A DNA stretch of 64,000 bases, from positions 1,302,001-1,366,000 of the forward strand of contig NZ_CP116939.1 in assembly GCF_050219315.1 (NCBI RefSeq), written 5' to 3'. The position numbers were made by a program, and so were the translations under genes. Shown piece by piece: positions 44,374-54,278 of the stretch (position 1 is its first letter; each line of letters opens with the position of its first letter). Source of the DNA: Megasphaera_A sueciensis. GTDB lineage: Bacteria > Bacillota > Negativicutes > Veillonellales > Megasphaeraceae. The notes under the pieces are model-generated. The model saw only the letters and a list, made by a program, of their open reading frames with translations, had not been told where the DNA came from and did no database searches.

Positions 44374-45341
44374 ACGGCATCGCCTCCTCGTACATGATGA
44401 CAAGCTGCAAACCGTCCCGGTCGCACTTCGCGCCATACCGGAGATTCATGTCGGCACTGCTCACTTGCATAGGGGCAGCGCGGATGAAATACGCAGCCTG
44501 ACGGCAGCGAAAGCGGACTGGGAACTTCTCCGCCTGTCGGCACGGCAGGCACCGCATGGGGATCCGGTTTAGGAATCGCTGCTATTAAAGATTGTGTATA
44601 GGGATGCAGCGGATCATGATAAACGATATTTCCTGGTCCTAATTCAACCAATTTCCCCAAATACATGACTCCGATCCGATGACTTACATGATGAACCATA
44701 GACAAATCATGGGCAATAAAAAGATAGGCTAAACCAAACCGCTGCTGTAACTCTTTGAGCATGTTAACGATCTGTACTTGAACAGAAACATCAAGGGCCG
44801 ATATAGGTTCATCACAAAAGATACATTCAGGATTTAGGGCCAACGCCCGGGCAATACCTATCCGCTGACGCTGTCCGCCGCTGAATTCATGAGGATAGCG
44901 CTGGGCCGCTTCGGAATTAAGATCTACCTGTTCCAGCAATTCAAATACTCGTTTCTCCATATCTTGGCGATTGGCACACATATGATAATTGCGTAAGGGT
45001 TCGCTGATACTGTCGGCTACTGTCATCCGCGGATCCAACGATGCATAAGGGTCTTGAAATATCATTTGCACATGACGTTTAAAATCAGCATAAACAACAT
45101 TATGATCAATATTTTTCCCTTTATATAAGACAGTTCCGTGGTTTTTTTTATATAATCCCAAAATCGTACGGGCAAATGTTGATTTTCCGCAGCCCGACTC
45201 CCCAACGAGTCCCACTGTTTCCCCCGCTTCAATAGCTAACGAAACATCATGCACTGCCGTTAAAATCTTTTTAGGCCGTCCCAGCCAATCACTTTCAATG
45301 ACAAATTCTTTTGTCAAATGCTGAATATCAAGTAATGTCAT
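44370..45341 (-). CDS. Peptide ABC importer ATPase (OppF/DppF type)
   Basis: 323 residues from ATG 45341, seven bases after CGGGGG; the frame to 45392 lies inside the upstream gene. Walker A GESGCGKSTFA, signature LSGGQRQRIGIARAL (preceded by YPHEF), Walker B CIFCDEPISALD, and the C-terminal oligopeptide ABC domain with four Cys (CVFHPRCPYASEQC) typical of OppD/F-type [4Fe-4S] binding. Powers peptide uptake with its partner ATPase. Overlaps the previous gene by 14 bases. Confidence 0.94.
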   Translation of the reverse strand: MTLLDIQHLTKEFVIESDWLGRPKKILTAVHDVSLAIEAGETVGLVGESGCGKSTFARTILGLYKKNHGTVLYKGKNIDHNVVYADFKRHVQMIFQDPYASLDPRMTVADSISEPLRNYHMCANRQDMEKRVFELLEQVDLNSEAAQRYPHEFSGGQRQRIGIARALALNPECIFCDEPISALDVSVQVQIVNMLKELQQRFGLAYLFIAHDLSMVHHVSHRIGVMYLGKLVELGPGNIVYHDPLHPYTQSLIAAIPKPDPHAVPAVPTGGEVPSPLSLPSGCVFHPRCPYASEQCRHESPVWREVRPGRFAACHHVRGGDAV

Positions 45342-46326
45342 TATCATTCCCCCGTTCCGGACATAAAAGCCAACAGGCAGCCTGATGTCCATTTCCTACA
45401 TCATAGCAAGGAGGCGCTTGTCTCATACAGATCTGCATGGTCTGTCTGCAGCGAGGATAAAATCGGCATCCATCAGGCAAATGGAATAAATCCGGTGCTT
45501 GCCCGGAAATACCCTGCAGCGGTTTATCTTTGTGTTCCGGATCCGGTAATGAAGCAAGCAAACCTTTTGTATAGGGATGAGCCGGTTTATCGAAAATATC
45601 CTCCACCATGCCGCTTTCTACAACACACCCCGCATACATGACATATACCCGACGACACATTTGTGCAATAACGCCCAGATTATGAGAAATAAGCACGATA
45701 GCCATCCCCAGCTTCTGTTGCAAAGAACGAAGCAGGTATAAAACCTGGGCTTCTGTCGTCACATCCAACGCAGTTGTCGGTTCATCAGCAAACAGCAGTT
45801 GGGGAGAACAAGCCAGTGCCATTGCAATAAGACTGCGCTGCCGCATGCCGCCCGACAATTCATGAGGATATTGACGCAATCGTTTTTCCGGAGCTGTAAT
45901 TCCTACGGCACGCAGTAATTCTTCCGCTTCGTATTTAGCTTGTTGCTGTGATATTCTCCGATGCAGAACCAGCCCTTCACAAATTTGATCACCAATCGTA
46001 AGTACCGGATTCAGTGCCGTCATGGGATCCTGAAAAACCATGGACATGTCTTGACCGCGCAATGCATTCATTTCCTGTTCCGTAAACGGCACTATATTCG
46101 TTCCCTCCCACATGATTTTACAATCGGGTGAATATATGGCCGTTTCCTTCGGCAGCAATTTCATTACGGCATGCGCTGTTACAGATTTTCCGCATCCGGA
46201 TTCTCCGACAATACCAATGGTTTCCCCTTTATTCACAACAATGGAAACATGGTGGATGGCTTCCAAAACACCACGATATGTACGAAAGGAAATAGAAAGA
46301 TTTTGAATATCCAATACGGTCTTCAT
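45328..46326 (-). CDS. Peptide ABC importer ATPase (OppD/DppD type)
   Basis: 332 residues. Walker A GESGCGKSVTA, signature LSGGMRQRSLIAMAL, Walker B LLFADEPTTALDVT and the Cys-rich C-terminal domain (CRFYPRCRQTMQIC). OppD and OppF form the heterodimeric motor. The ATG at 46326 overlaps the permease stop by four bases (ATGA). Confidence 0.94.
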   Translation of the reverse strand: MKTVLDIQNLSISFRTYRGVLEAIHHVSIVVNKGETIGIVGESGCGKSVTAHAVMKLLPKETAIYSPDCKIMWEGTNIVPFTEQEMNALRGQDMSMVFQDPMTALNPVLTIGDQICEGLVLHRRISQQQAKYEAEELLRAVGITAPEKRLRQYPHELSGGMRQRSLIAMALACSPQLLFADEPTTALDVTTEAQVLYLLRSLQQKLGMAIVLISHNLGVIAQMCRRVYVMYAGCVVESGMVEDIFDKPAHPYTKGLLASLPDPEHKDKPLQGISGQAPDLFHLPDGCRFYPRCRQTMQICMRQAPPCYDVGNGHQAACWLLCPERGNDNDIT

Positions 46327-47237
46327 CTGTTTCCCTCCTTTTGATTTTGCGGGTCTAAGGCATCACGAAGCCCATCTCCCAAAAACATAAACCCCAGCAT
46401 GGTAATACACAAAGCAGCTGCCGGAAAGATAAGCTGAAACGGAAAGGATCGCATGCTGTTGATGCCTTCTGAGGTAAGAACTCCCCAGCTGGCCATCGGT
46501 GCCGAAACACCCAGACCGATAAAACTCAAAAACGCTTCTGTAAAAATAGCTTCGGGAATAGATAAAGTCAGGGTAACAATAATCGGCCCCATACAATTGG
46601 GAATCATATGGCGCGTCAATATATGCCAAGTTGATGTTCCGTACGACCGAGCCGCCGTCACATAATCCTGTTTCTTCAAACTCAGTATTTGACCGCGGAC
46701 AATCCGAGCCATATTCAGCCAATATGCAATCCCCAGGGCAATATAAATATTGAGCAGTCCCGGTTTAAATACGACCATGAGCAAAATAACATATAATAAC
46801 ATGGGAATGGAATATAGGATATCAACAATATGCATCATGATTCGATCCACTCTGCCGCCCACGAGACCGGCAATTCCACCGTAGATAACACCGATAAAAA
46901 GATTGATCAAACTAGCCGCCAGCCCAATCGAAAGAGAGATGCGAGCTCCATATAAAACTCGCACCAAAAGGTCCCGTCCCAATGAATCCGTACCAAACCA
47001 ATGAAGAGGACTAGGATACGCATTGGCCATAGCAAAATCTTGATCATCATAGGTGTACGAGGTAACCAGCGGGCCAAAGATTGCAATAATAGTCATAATG
47101 ACCACAATGCCTAATCCCAAAAGAGCCAGCTTGTTCTGTTTCATTTGCCGCCAGCCCCTGCTTCGGAGAGTTTGCGGTGGTATCCTAATCGGAACAATAC
47201 ATTTCGGATCTACTGGTTCAAAATCATGAGTATTCAT
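46323..47237 (-). CDS. Peptide ABC importer permease (OppC/DppC type)
   Basis: 304 residues with an N-terminal OppC_N segment (RSRGWRQMKQNKLALLGLGI) and six membrane helices. The coupling-loop motif EAFLSFIGLGVSAPMASWG is characteristic of DppC/OppC. Forms the channel with the OppB-type subunit. It starts three bases after that gene's stop codon. Confidence 0.93.
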   Translation of the reverse strand: MNTHDFEPVDPKCIVPIRIPPQTLRSRGWRQMKQNKLALLGLGIVVIMTIIAIFGPLVTSYTYDDQDFAMANAYPSPLHWFGTDSLGRDLLVRVLYGARISLSIGLAASLINLFIGVIYGGIAGLVGGRVDRIMMHIVDILYSIPMLLYVILLMVVFKPGLLNIYIALGIAYWLNMARIVRGQILSLKKQDYVTAARSYGTSTWHILTRHMIPNCMGPIIVTLTLSIPEAIFTEAFLSFIGLGVSAPMASWGVLTSEGINSMRSFPFQLIFPAAALCITMLGFMFLGDGLRDALDPQNQKEGNR

Positions 47238-47240
47238 ATT

Positions 47241-48173
47241 TTATTCCCCCTTCCGTTTCTGCAACGCAATGCGGGGATCAACCATGGGATATATCACATC
47301 GATAACTAAGTTCATCATGATAATCAAAAAGCTGTAAAATATAGTAATTCCCAAAATCATTGTATAATCACGGTTGTAGATACTCGTAACAAAATAACGT
47401 CCCAACCCAGGAATCGCAAAAATAGATTCTACAATAAAACTTCCCGTCAGAAGCGAAGCCGCTAACGGTCCTACATAACTGACAACAGGAAGCAGCGCAT
47501 TGCGCAGGGCATGATGAATCAAAAGCGACCGGGTCCCCACCCCACGCGCACGTGCCGTTTTAATATAATCTTGTGCCAGTGCATCAAGAATGCTGGATCG
47601 TGTCAATCGCATAATAAAAGAAGTCGGCTGTGCCGCCAGTGCCAGTGCCGGAAGCACAACATACGACGGACCATGCCACATAGCCGCCGGCAAGATAGGC
47701 CACGTAAAGGCAAACAACTGAATAAGAATGGCCGCAATAATAAAACTAGGTACAGAAACTCCCAAGGTAGCACAAATCATCATGCTATAGTCGACCCAGC
47801 TGTTTTTACGCCAAGCCGCCACCATACCGGCACACACCCCCACGCCCAGGGCTAAGAACAAGCTAATGAATCCTAATTCGGCAGATACGGGAAAGGTTTC
47901 TGCAATAATATCATTCACTGTTTTCCCCGGATATTTGTAAGAAGGTCCTAAATCTAAAACAGCCGCATGTTTCATATAATCCCAATATTGAGTTGCTAGA
48001 GAATCATTCAAATGATATCGTTCCTCCACTGCAGCGACAACTGCCGGCGGTAATTTTTTTTCCTGTGTAAACGGGCCGCCCGGAATCGCGTGCATCAGTC
48101 CGAAGGTAATGGTAATAATAACCCAAAGAACAACGCAGGCACCTGCCAACCGTTTCATTAAATATAAAATCAT
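47241..48173 (-). CDS. Peptide ABC importer permease (OppB/DppB type)
   Basis: 310 residues, six membrane helices; N-terminal MILYLMKRLAGACVVLWVI and the EAA-type loop AQDYIKTARARGVGTRSLL followed by GSFIVESIFAIPGLGRYF are diagnostic. First gene of a seven-gene operon: OppB, OppC, OppD, OppF, OppA-type lipoprotein, LD-carboxypeptidase, M20 amidohydrolase. Strong promoter at 48225-48253. Confidence 0.94.
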   Translation of the reverse strand: MILYLMKRLAGACVVLWVIITITFGLMHAIPGGPFTQEKKLPPAVVAAVEERYHLNDSLATQYWDYMKHAAVLDLGPSYKYPGKTVNDIIAETFPVSAELGFISLFLALGVGVCAGMVAAWRKNSWVDYSMMICATLGVSVPSFIIAAILIQLFAFTWPILPAAMWHGPSYVVLPALALAAQPTSFIMRLTRSSILDALAQDYIKTARARGVGTRSLLIHHALRNALLPVVSYVGPLAASLLTGSFIVESIFAIPGLGRYFVTSIYNRDYTMILGITIFYSFLIIMMNLVIDVIYPMVDPRIALQKRKGE

Positions 48174-48224
48174 AGACGTTTCCTATCCCCTCATAAAATA
48201 TAAAACAGTATATGCATATGATTT

Positions 48225-48253
48225 ATTATATAGTTGCTGCTCCCTTTTTTCAA
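48225..48253 (-). promoter_or_regulatory. Promoter of the peptide importer operon
   Basis: Minus strand TTGAAA (48248-48253), 17-base spacer, perfect TATAAT (48225-48230), about 45 bases before the first gene. Confidence 0.8.
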
Positions 48254-48292
48254 TTTAATTGATACAAAATTCTATATTAACAATAATAAAGC

Positions 48293-48321
48293 TTGAAAAC
48301 TGCCGCATTCTGTTCCATAAT
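48293..48321 (+). promoter_or_regulatory. Promoter of the MFS gene
   Basis: Plus strand TTGAAA (48293-48298), 17-base spacer, CATAAT (48316-48321), about 50 bases before the start codon; divergent from the importer promoter. Confidence 0.6.
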
Positions 48322-48374
48322 AGTTTCTATACCAAAATGATGATGAATCAAATTCTTATAGAAAGCGTGATTAA

Positions 48375-49568
48375 ATGAATTGGAAAATTGTATTGGCTAT
48401 ATTATCTTGTAATATAGTATTTATGTCGGCAAGCTATACTATGCTTATCCCTTTTTTACCCATGTATCTAACGCGTGAATTGGGTGTCGATCCAGCTTCT
48501 GTCAACATCTGGTCCGGTGTTGTTTTTTCTGCTACCTTTGCAGTAAGTGCCGTCATGGCACCTATTTGGGGACGCTTATCCGATAAAAAAGGAAAAAAAC
48601 TCATGGCCATACGTGCCAGTTTACTATTATCTATCAGTTATTTTCTCGGCGGCATTGTCACAACACCGATGCAGCTTGTATTCATGCGTATGTTTCAAGG
48701 CTTTGCAGCCGGCTTATGGCCTATGGAATTAGCTATCATGACACTCTATGCACCGCGTCAAAAAATAGGTATATGCTTAGGTATAATGCAAGGAGTCATG
48801 ACGGCCGGTGGAATTATTGGTCCCTTATTCGGTGGTATCTTAGCAGAATTATTCGGTATGCGCATGTCTTTCTATTTGGCCTCTGCTGCTTTATTTCTAA
48901 ATTGCCTGGTCTTTATATTCGTCATCAAAGAACCTCCTGAAGAAGACCGATCTACAACACCTGTAAAAAATACATCAGCGGAAAGCTCCTGGGGATTGTT
49001 AAAAGTCCCTTTGCTGCGAAATATGCTCATTTATGCTGCATTTGTACAAATGGTCATTTTAATTTTGCAGCCTATCCTTACTACCTATATATCCAGTATG
49101 GCCCAACATATTGATAAACTTGTCTTAGTTTCCGGCTTGGTTTTTTCTCTAAGCGGCTTCGCCAGTGCTATTTCCGCTCCTCTCTGGGGGCGTTTCGGTC
49201 AGCATAAAGGTTTTTTTACCTCTTTTTCTTGGGCATTGATTACAGCCGGTATATGTATGGTTTTACAGGCATTGCCAAATAATCTTTATCTATTTGCAGT
49301 CAGCCAATTCGCCGTCGGCCTTTTTTTTGCCGGAATCAATCCCTCTATTAATGCAATATTAGCGGAAAACACCGATTCTCATACAAAAGGACGAATCTTT
49401 GGACTTATGTTTTCCGCGCAGCAAATAGGCGCTATGATCGGACCTATTTTAGGTGGTGTAATTGCTACCTTCATCGGTATCAAATTTGTTTTTATCGCTG
49501 CCGGTTTTATCTTAATTGCCATCAGCCTCCTATCGAGAAAACATCGCCGCGAGTATATTGGCATGTAA
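48375..49568 (+). CDS. MFS transporter, multidrug-efflux-like
   Basis: 397 residues, twelve predicted membrane helices in two halves. The loop 2-3 motif WGRLSDKKGKKLM and the motif-C-like IMQGVMTAGGIIGPLFGG point to drug:H+ antiporters of the 12-helix type. Substrate unknown. ATG 48375 has only a weak ribosome site (GAAAGCGTG). The gene faces away from the peptide importer operon and converges with pyruvate carboxylase across a shared terminator. Confidence 0.88.
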   Translation: MNWKIVLAILSCNIVFMSASYTMLIPFLPMYLTRELGVDPASVNIWSGVVFSATFAVSAVMAPIWGRLSDKKGKKLMAIRASLLLSISYFLGGIVTTPMQLVFMRMFQGFAAGLWPMELAIMTLYAPRQKIGICLGIMQGVMTAGGIIGPLFGGILAELFGMRMSFYLASAALFLNCLVFIFVIKEPPEEDRSTTPVKNTSAESSWGLLKVPLLRNMLIYAAFVQMVILILQPILTTYISSMAQHIDKLVLVSGLVFSLSGFASAISAPLWGRFGQHKGFFTSFSWALITAGICMVLQALPNNLYLFAVSQFAVGLFFAGINPSINAILAENTDSHTKGRIFGLMFSAQQIGAMIGPILGGVIATFIGIKFVFIAAGFILIAISLLSRKHRREYIGM

Positions 49569-49612
49569 AAACAATTGCTTACACGCCAATATTTCACATG
49601 ATATGACAAGGC

Positions 49613-49651
49613 AAAAACGCTGCCAGGATTTTCATCCTTGACAGCGTTTTT
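49613..49651. terminator. Bidirectional terminator between the MFS gene and pyc
   Basis: Imperfect stem 49613-49629 with 49634-49651, A-run on one side and T-run on the other, located between two convergent genes. Confidence 0.8.
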
Positions 49652-49668
49652 TACTGTATCTTGTACTA

Positions 49669-52600
49669 CTATTCGTTTACCTCTAAAAGGCAATCGCCAC
49701 TCAAAATCGGCATTCCTTTTGTCGCATAAATTTCACCAACAGTGCCACTAATCGGAGACGTTATCGTCGTTTCCATCTTCATTGCTTCTGTAACAACTAA
49801 GGGTTCCCCTTTTTTGACAGCTTGTCCTTTAACCACCAGTACCTTTACTACAGAACCGGACAATGTCGCTCCGATATCTCCCGCTTTATCCGGATCTGCT
49901 TTTTTGCGAGATACGGTTTTCATATCAACATTTTTATCCATCACTTGGATTTCACGTTCCGCGCCATTGAACATAAAGGTAATCGTCCGCATGCCGCTTT
50001 CATCAGGATCGCTAATATTAATCAATTTGATGACTAGATCTTTGCCTTTTTCAATTTCAACCCGTATTTCTTCATTCTTGCTCATACCGAAGAAGAAGGT
50101 AGGTGTATCCAGCACACTGACATCTCCGTACTTTTTAATGATTTCATTGTAATCTTTAAACACCTTGGGATATTGGCAATATGCATTGATTGCTTCATCA
50201 TCATGCAAGTATCCTGCATCCTGCAGTTGTTTACGTACTACTTCAAAATCTACGGGTGCCAAACTTTTCCCGGGGCGTTCTTTTAAGGGTTCTCTTCCCT
50301 TCAAGATGATTTTCTGCAATTCTTTTGGGAACCCTTGATAGGGTATGCCGATCCGTCCTTCAAAGAATTCCACCACAGATTGTGGAAAATCAAGAATATC
50401 TCCTTTTTCGAAAATATCATCTTCCGTCAAATTATTTTGAATCATGAATAATGTCATATCACCGACAACTTTAGAAGAAGGCGTTACTTTGATAATATCA
50501 CCAAACAGCATATTAACACGATGGTACATCTTTTTTATGTCATTCCATTTAGCGCCAAGTCCTACTGCTTTTGCTTGTTGGCGCAGATTCGAAAATTGCC
50601 CGCCCGGCATTTCATGCATATATACTTCTGTATTTGGATAAGGATCCGCTTTGTCTACCCCTTTATAATACGGGCGAACGGTAGCCCAATACCGCGACAT
50701 TTCTTCCATCGCTTCGATATCCAAATCAGGCTGACGGTCATTACCGCTCAATGCATAATACAGGCTGTTCATACTCGGCTGGCTGGTACCGTTGGCAAAG
50801 GAAGAATAGGCAACATCGACGATATCCACTCCCGCATCAATAGCACGAGCCAACGAATATACCGCATTACCCGCACCTTCATGCGTATGGAGATGAATCG
50901 GAAGATCAATTGCATCCTTCAATGCTGAAACAAGACAATATGCCGCTTCTGGTTTCAGCAGCCCTGCCATATCTTTGATAGCAATAATGTTGGCACCTGC
51001 TTTTTGCAGTTCTTTGGCCATTGTCACATAATAATCCAAGTTGTATTTTGGACGGGCTGGATTGAGAATATCTCCCGTATAGCATAATGCAACTTCAGCG
51101 ATTTTTCCTGTTTCACGAACAGCCTGAACAGCGCCTGCCATATTATCAAGACTGTTTAAACTGTCAAAAATACGGAAAACATCGATGCCGTTCTTCGCGG
51201 ATAGTTCCACAAACTGTTTTACCACATTATCCGGATAACTTGTATATCCAACGGCATTCGCACCCCGAATCAGCATTTGAAGCAGGATATTCGGTGCTTT
51301 TTCTCTCATCTGGCGAAGCCGTTCCCATGGATCTTCGTAAAGAAAACGATACGCAACATCAAATGTAGCACCGCCCCAGCATTCATAAGAAAAGAAATTC
51401 GGCAGTTTCTTCGAAGAAGTTTCCAATACCCGCAGCATGTCAATCGTCCGTACCCGCGTAGCAAAAAGAGACTGATGCGCATCCCGCATCGTTGTATCCG
51501 TAAACAAAACTTTTTTCTGATCCATAATCCATTTTGAGAATTTTTCAGCTCCCATGGAGTCAAAAAGTTGCTTTGTCCCCTGCGGATATTCACCGCTCGC
51601 TTTCGCCGGCATTTCCAACGCTTCAAACTGCGGTTTGATTTGCGGACCGCCAGCATAGCCGTTAATTGTAGTTTCCCCTATATATTTCAAAAGTTTTGTT
51701 CCACGATCGTGAATTACCGGAAGATTAAATAATTCCGGATGACCGTCAATAAAGTTTACATTATATTCTCCCGTGACAAAAAGAGGATTACTCAATACAT
51801 TGATAAGAAATCCGATATTGGTTTTTACTCCGCGAATACGGAATTCTTTCAACGTTCTGATCATTTTCTGCACGGCAATGGCATGGCTCAATCCCCATGT
51901 GGTTGCTTTTACAAGCAGCGAATCATAATACGGCGTGATAACCGCTCCTGTATAGGCATTGCCGCTGTCCAAACGAACACCGAAACCGCCGCCGCTGCGA
52001 TATACCATGAGTTTTCCGGAATCAGGCATAAAGTTGTTCATCGGATCTTCCGTCGTAATACGGCATTGAATGGCATTCCCACGACATTGAACAGATTCCT
52101 GCCCATAAATACCGATTTCATCGCTGTCCAGTGCATACCCTTCGGCTATTTTAATCTGTGTCTGGACCACATCGATACCCGTAATCATTTCTGTTATTGT
52201 ATGTTCCACCTGCACACGAGGATTTACTTCAATAAAGTAAAAGTTATTATCCGGTGTTACCAAAAATTCCACGGTACCCGCATTGACATATTTTACATTA
52301 TTCATAATCTGCAAGGCAGCATTACATAATCCTTGCCGTACCGATGCCGGCAGTGAAAATGCCGGTGCAATTTCAACAACCTTCTGATGTCGGCGCTGAA
52401 TAGAACAATCCCGTTCAAAAAGATGAACAATATTACCATATTCATCACCGATAATCTGTACTTCTACATGTTTTGGATTAACAAGACATTTTTCCAAATA
52501 TATTTCATCACTGCCAAAAGCCAATTTTGCTTCTGATTTGGCTCTATCATATGCATCTCTCAGTTCAGACATTTTAGCAACCATACGCATGCCGCGTCCG

Positions 52601-53100
52601 CCGCCGCCATTAACAGCCTTGAGCATAATGGGAAAACCATAGTCATTGGCAAACTGTTCCACTTCAGAATAGTCCGTAATGGGACCATCACTACCGGGAA
52701 TATACTGAATTCCCGCCTTTTTAGCTTGAATACGGGCATTGATTTTATCCCCAAACATGACCAAATGTTCCACCTTCGGACCAATAAAGACAATGCCTTC
52801 TTCATTACACCGTTTCGCTAAATCGGCATTTTCCGACAAAAAGCCGTAGCCAGGATGAATAGCATCCACTTCATGCTCATGGGCAATTCTAATAATATCT
52901 TCGATGTCCAAATACGCATCGACCGGTTTTTTGCCTTCGCCTACCAAATAAGATTCATCGGCACGGAACCGGTGAAGCGACAGCGAATCCTCTTTCGAAT
53001 AAATAGCAATCGTACGAATCCCCAGTTCATTACATGCTCGAAAAACGCGAATCGCTATTTCCCCTCGATTTGCAACTAAAACCGAACGAATTTTTTTCAT
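49669..53100 (-). CDS. pyc: Pyruvate carboxylase
   Basis: 1143 residues, the full single-chain type. Biotin carboxylase domain (~1-450; VLVANRGEIAIRVFRA, ATP-grasp loop GGGGRGMRMV, FIEVNPRVQVEHT), carboxyltransferase domain (~530-830; FTDTTMRDAHQSLFATR, FSYECWGGATFDVA, metal His in IHLHTHEGAG), PC tetramerisation region and a biotinyl domain with K1108 in EAMKMET. Carboxylates pyruvate to oxaloacetate, feeding aspartate, fumarate and succinate; aspartase in the same window fits that flow. Monocistronic, with a promoter overlapped by a palindrome. Confidence 0.98.
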   Translation of the reverse strand: MKKIRSVLVANRGEIAIRVFRACNELGIRTIAIYSKEDSLSLHRFRADESYLVGEGKKPVDAYLDIEDIIRIAHEHEVDAIHPGYGFLSENADLAKRCNEEGIVFIGPKVEHLVMFGDKINARIQAKKAGIQYIPGSDGPITDYSEVEQFANDYGFPIMLKAVNGGGGRGMRMVAKMSELRDAYDRAKSEAKLAFGSDEIYLEKCLVNPKHVEVQIIGDEYGNIVHLFERDCSIQRRHQKVVEIAPAFSLPASVRQGLCNAALQIMNNVKYVNAGTVEFLVTPDNNFYFIEVNPRVQVEHTITEMITGIDVVQTQIKIAEGYALDSDEIGIYGQESVQCRGNAIQCRITTEDPMNNFMPDSGKLMVYRSGGGFGVRLDSGNAYTGAVITPYYDSLLVKATTWGLSHAIAVQKMIRTLKEFRIRGVKTNIGFLINVLSNPLFVTGEYNVNFIDGHPELFNLPVIHDRGTKLLKYIGETTINGYAGGPQIKPQFEALEMPAKASGEYPQGTKQLFDSMGAEKFSKWIMDQKKVLFTDTTMRDAHQSLFATRVRTIDMLRVLETSSKKLPNFFSYECWGGATFDVAYRFLYEDPWERLRQMREKAPNILLQMLIRGANAVGYTSYPDNVVKQFVELSAKNGIDVFRIFDSLNSLDNMAGAVQAVRETGKIAEVALCYTGDILNPARPKYNLDYYVTMAKELQKAGANIIAIKDMAGLLKPEAAYCLVSALKDAIDLPIHLHTHEGAGNAVYSLARAIDAGVDIVDVAYSSFANGTSQPSMNSLYYALSGNDRQPDLDIEAMEEMSRYWATVRPYYKGVDKADPYPNTEVYMHEMPGGQFSNLRQQAKAVGLGAKWNDIKKMYHRVNMLFGDIIKVTPSSKVVGDMTLFMIQNNLTEDDIFEKGDILDFPQSVVEFFEGRIGIPYQGFPKELQKIILKGREPLKERPGKSLAPVDFEVVRKQLQDAGYLHDDEAINAYCQYPKVFKDYNEIIKKYGDVSVLDTPTFFFGMSKNEEIRVEIEKGKDLVIKLINISDPDESGMRTITFMFNGAEREIQVMDKNVDMKTVSRKKADPDKAGDIGATLSGSVVKVLVVKGQAVKKGEPLVVTEAMKMETTITSPISGTVGEIYATKGMPILSGDCLLEVNE

Positions 53101-53178
53101 TCAAAGTCCCTCCACTTCATTTTCACATAATGAAAATTGGACAAGAAATTCCTGTCATATTTTTTCATTATGGAATTA

Positions 53179-53206
53179 ATTATACCAAAATATAGTAACT
53201 TTACAA
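53179..53206 (-). promoter_or_regulatory. Promoter of pyc
   Basis: Minus strand TTGTAA (53201-53206), 16-base spacer, perfect TATAAT (53179-53184). The 430-base gap 53101-53530 otherwise contains the operator below, the tat terminator, and very AT-rich sequence with no gene. Confidence 0.7.
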
Positions 53207-53222
53207 GTAAGATTATTACTTG
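53204..53222. promoter_or_regulatory. Palindrome over the pyc -35 box, candidate operator
   Basis: Perfect inverted repeat CAAGTAA-N5-TTACTTG whose lower arm overlaps the -35 element. Placement suits a repressor blocking RNA polymerase; the regulator is unknown. Confidence 0.55.
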
Positions 53223-53471
53223 CTTTACATTAATACTGTATACAATTTGTATTTACACAAGGAATAGTTATACATCATTAAAACACAGAGCAAGCAAGCG
53301 CTTATAGTTTTCTAAATATTCGTATATTTTCTTAATTTATTTTGGTAATTCTCATATATATTTTTTATTACAAATTATTACATATAAAATATTAAAATTG
53401 TTAATTTTAGTTAAAAATAATAATGAAAAAAATATATAATTATTTATACATTGTATTCATGTATTTTTACG

Positions 53472-53516
53472 AAAAAAAAACAAACAGAGACTCTTTCTTC
53501 CATAAATCTCTGTTTG
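53472..53516 (-). terminator. Terminator of the tat operon
   Basis: Ten-pair stem (53481-53490 with 53507-53516) followed by nine T on the minus strand. Confidence 0.85.
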
Positions 53517-53530
53517 GATAACCGTCATTG

Positions 53531-54268
53531 CTATTTTTTTAAAATATACCGTATCAAAATAATACTAATTTCATATAAAAGCAACATAGGTACCGCAATC
53601 ATTGTTTGAGAAAATATATCCGGTGTCGGAGAAATAACCGCGGCAAAAACAAAAGAAAGAAGAATACATATTTTTCTTTTACGCCGTAAAAAAGCCGAAC
53701 CAACAAACCCCATTTTAGCTAAAATAACCAGGCATAACGGCATTTCAAACACGATGCCGAAAGGAAATATAAAGGAAATAACAAAAGATAAATATGAACC
53801 CAAAGAAAACATAGGTTGCAAGCTATCTGTAGCAAATCCCAAAAAAAAGCGCACTCCTGCAGGAAGAACAAATATATAGGAGAAAACAATTCCCGCATAA
53901 AATAACACAACAAAGGCAGGCGTTAAAAACAATGCCAATCGGCGTTCCGACCGAGTAAAGGCCGGTACAATAAATTTCCAAAGCTGATATACCAAAACAG
54001 GAAGTGAAATAAGGAACCCGGCAAAAACAGAAATTTTCAAATACGTAAAAAACACCTCGGCGGGATTCATAAAATAAAGCATTCCCACAGGCTTGGAAAT
54101 TATTTTTATCAATTCCTCCGCATACATATAGCTGACAGAACTAGCAATAAACAATGCAGCAATACAAATGATAAGACGCCGGCGAAATTCCTGCAAATGA
54201 CTGATAAGAGACATCGTTTCTTCCCCATCCTGCAAAACTTCTTGATTTTCTTCAGGGGATTGACTCAT
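53531..54268 (-). CDS. tatC: Sec-independent translocase subunit TatC
   Basis: 245 residues, six membrane helices. N-terminal signature MSLISHLQEFRRRLIICIAA, the conserved MNPAEVFFTYLKISVFAGF region and the later FPFGIVFEMPL. Binds twin-arginine signal peptides and recruits TatA to export folded proteins. Ten bases after tatA; together they make a minimal TatA-TatC system without TatB, as common in Firmicutes. Confidence 0.95.
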   Translation of the reverse strand: MSQSPEENQEVLQDGEETMSLISHLQEFRRRLIICIAALFIASSVSYMYAEELIKIISKPVGMLYFMNPAEVFFTYLKISVFAGFLISLPVLVYQLWKFIVPAFTRSERRLALFLTPAFVVLFYAGIVFSYIFVLPAGVRFFLGFATDSLQPMFSLGSYLSFVISFIFPFGIVFEMPLCLVILAKMGFVGSAFLRRKRKICILLSFVFAAVISPTPDIFSQTMIAVPMLLLYEISIILIRYILKK

Positions 54269-54278
54269 GCTATCTACC

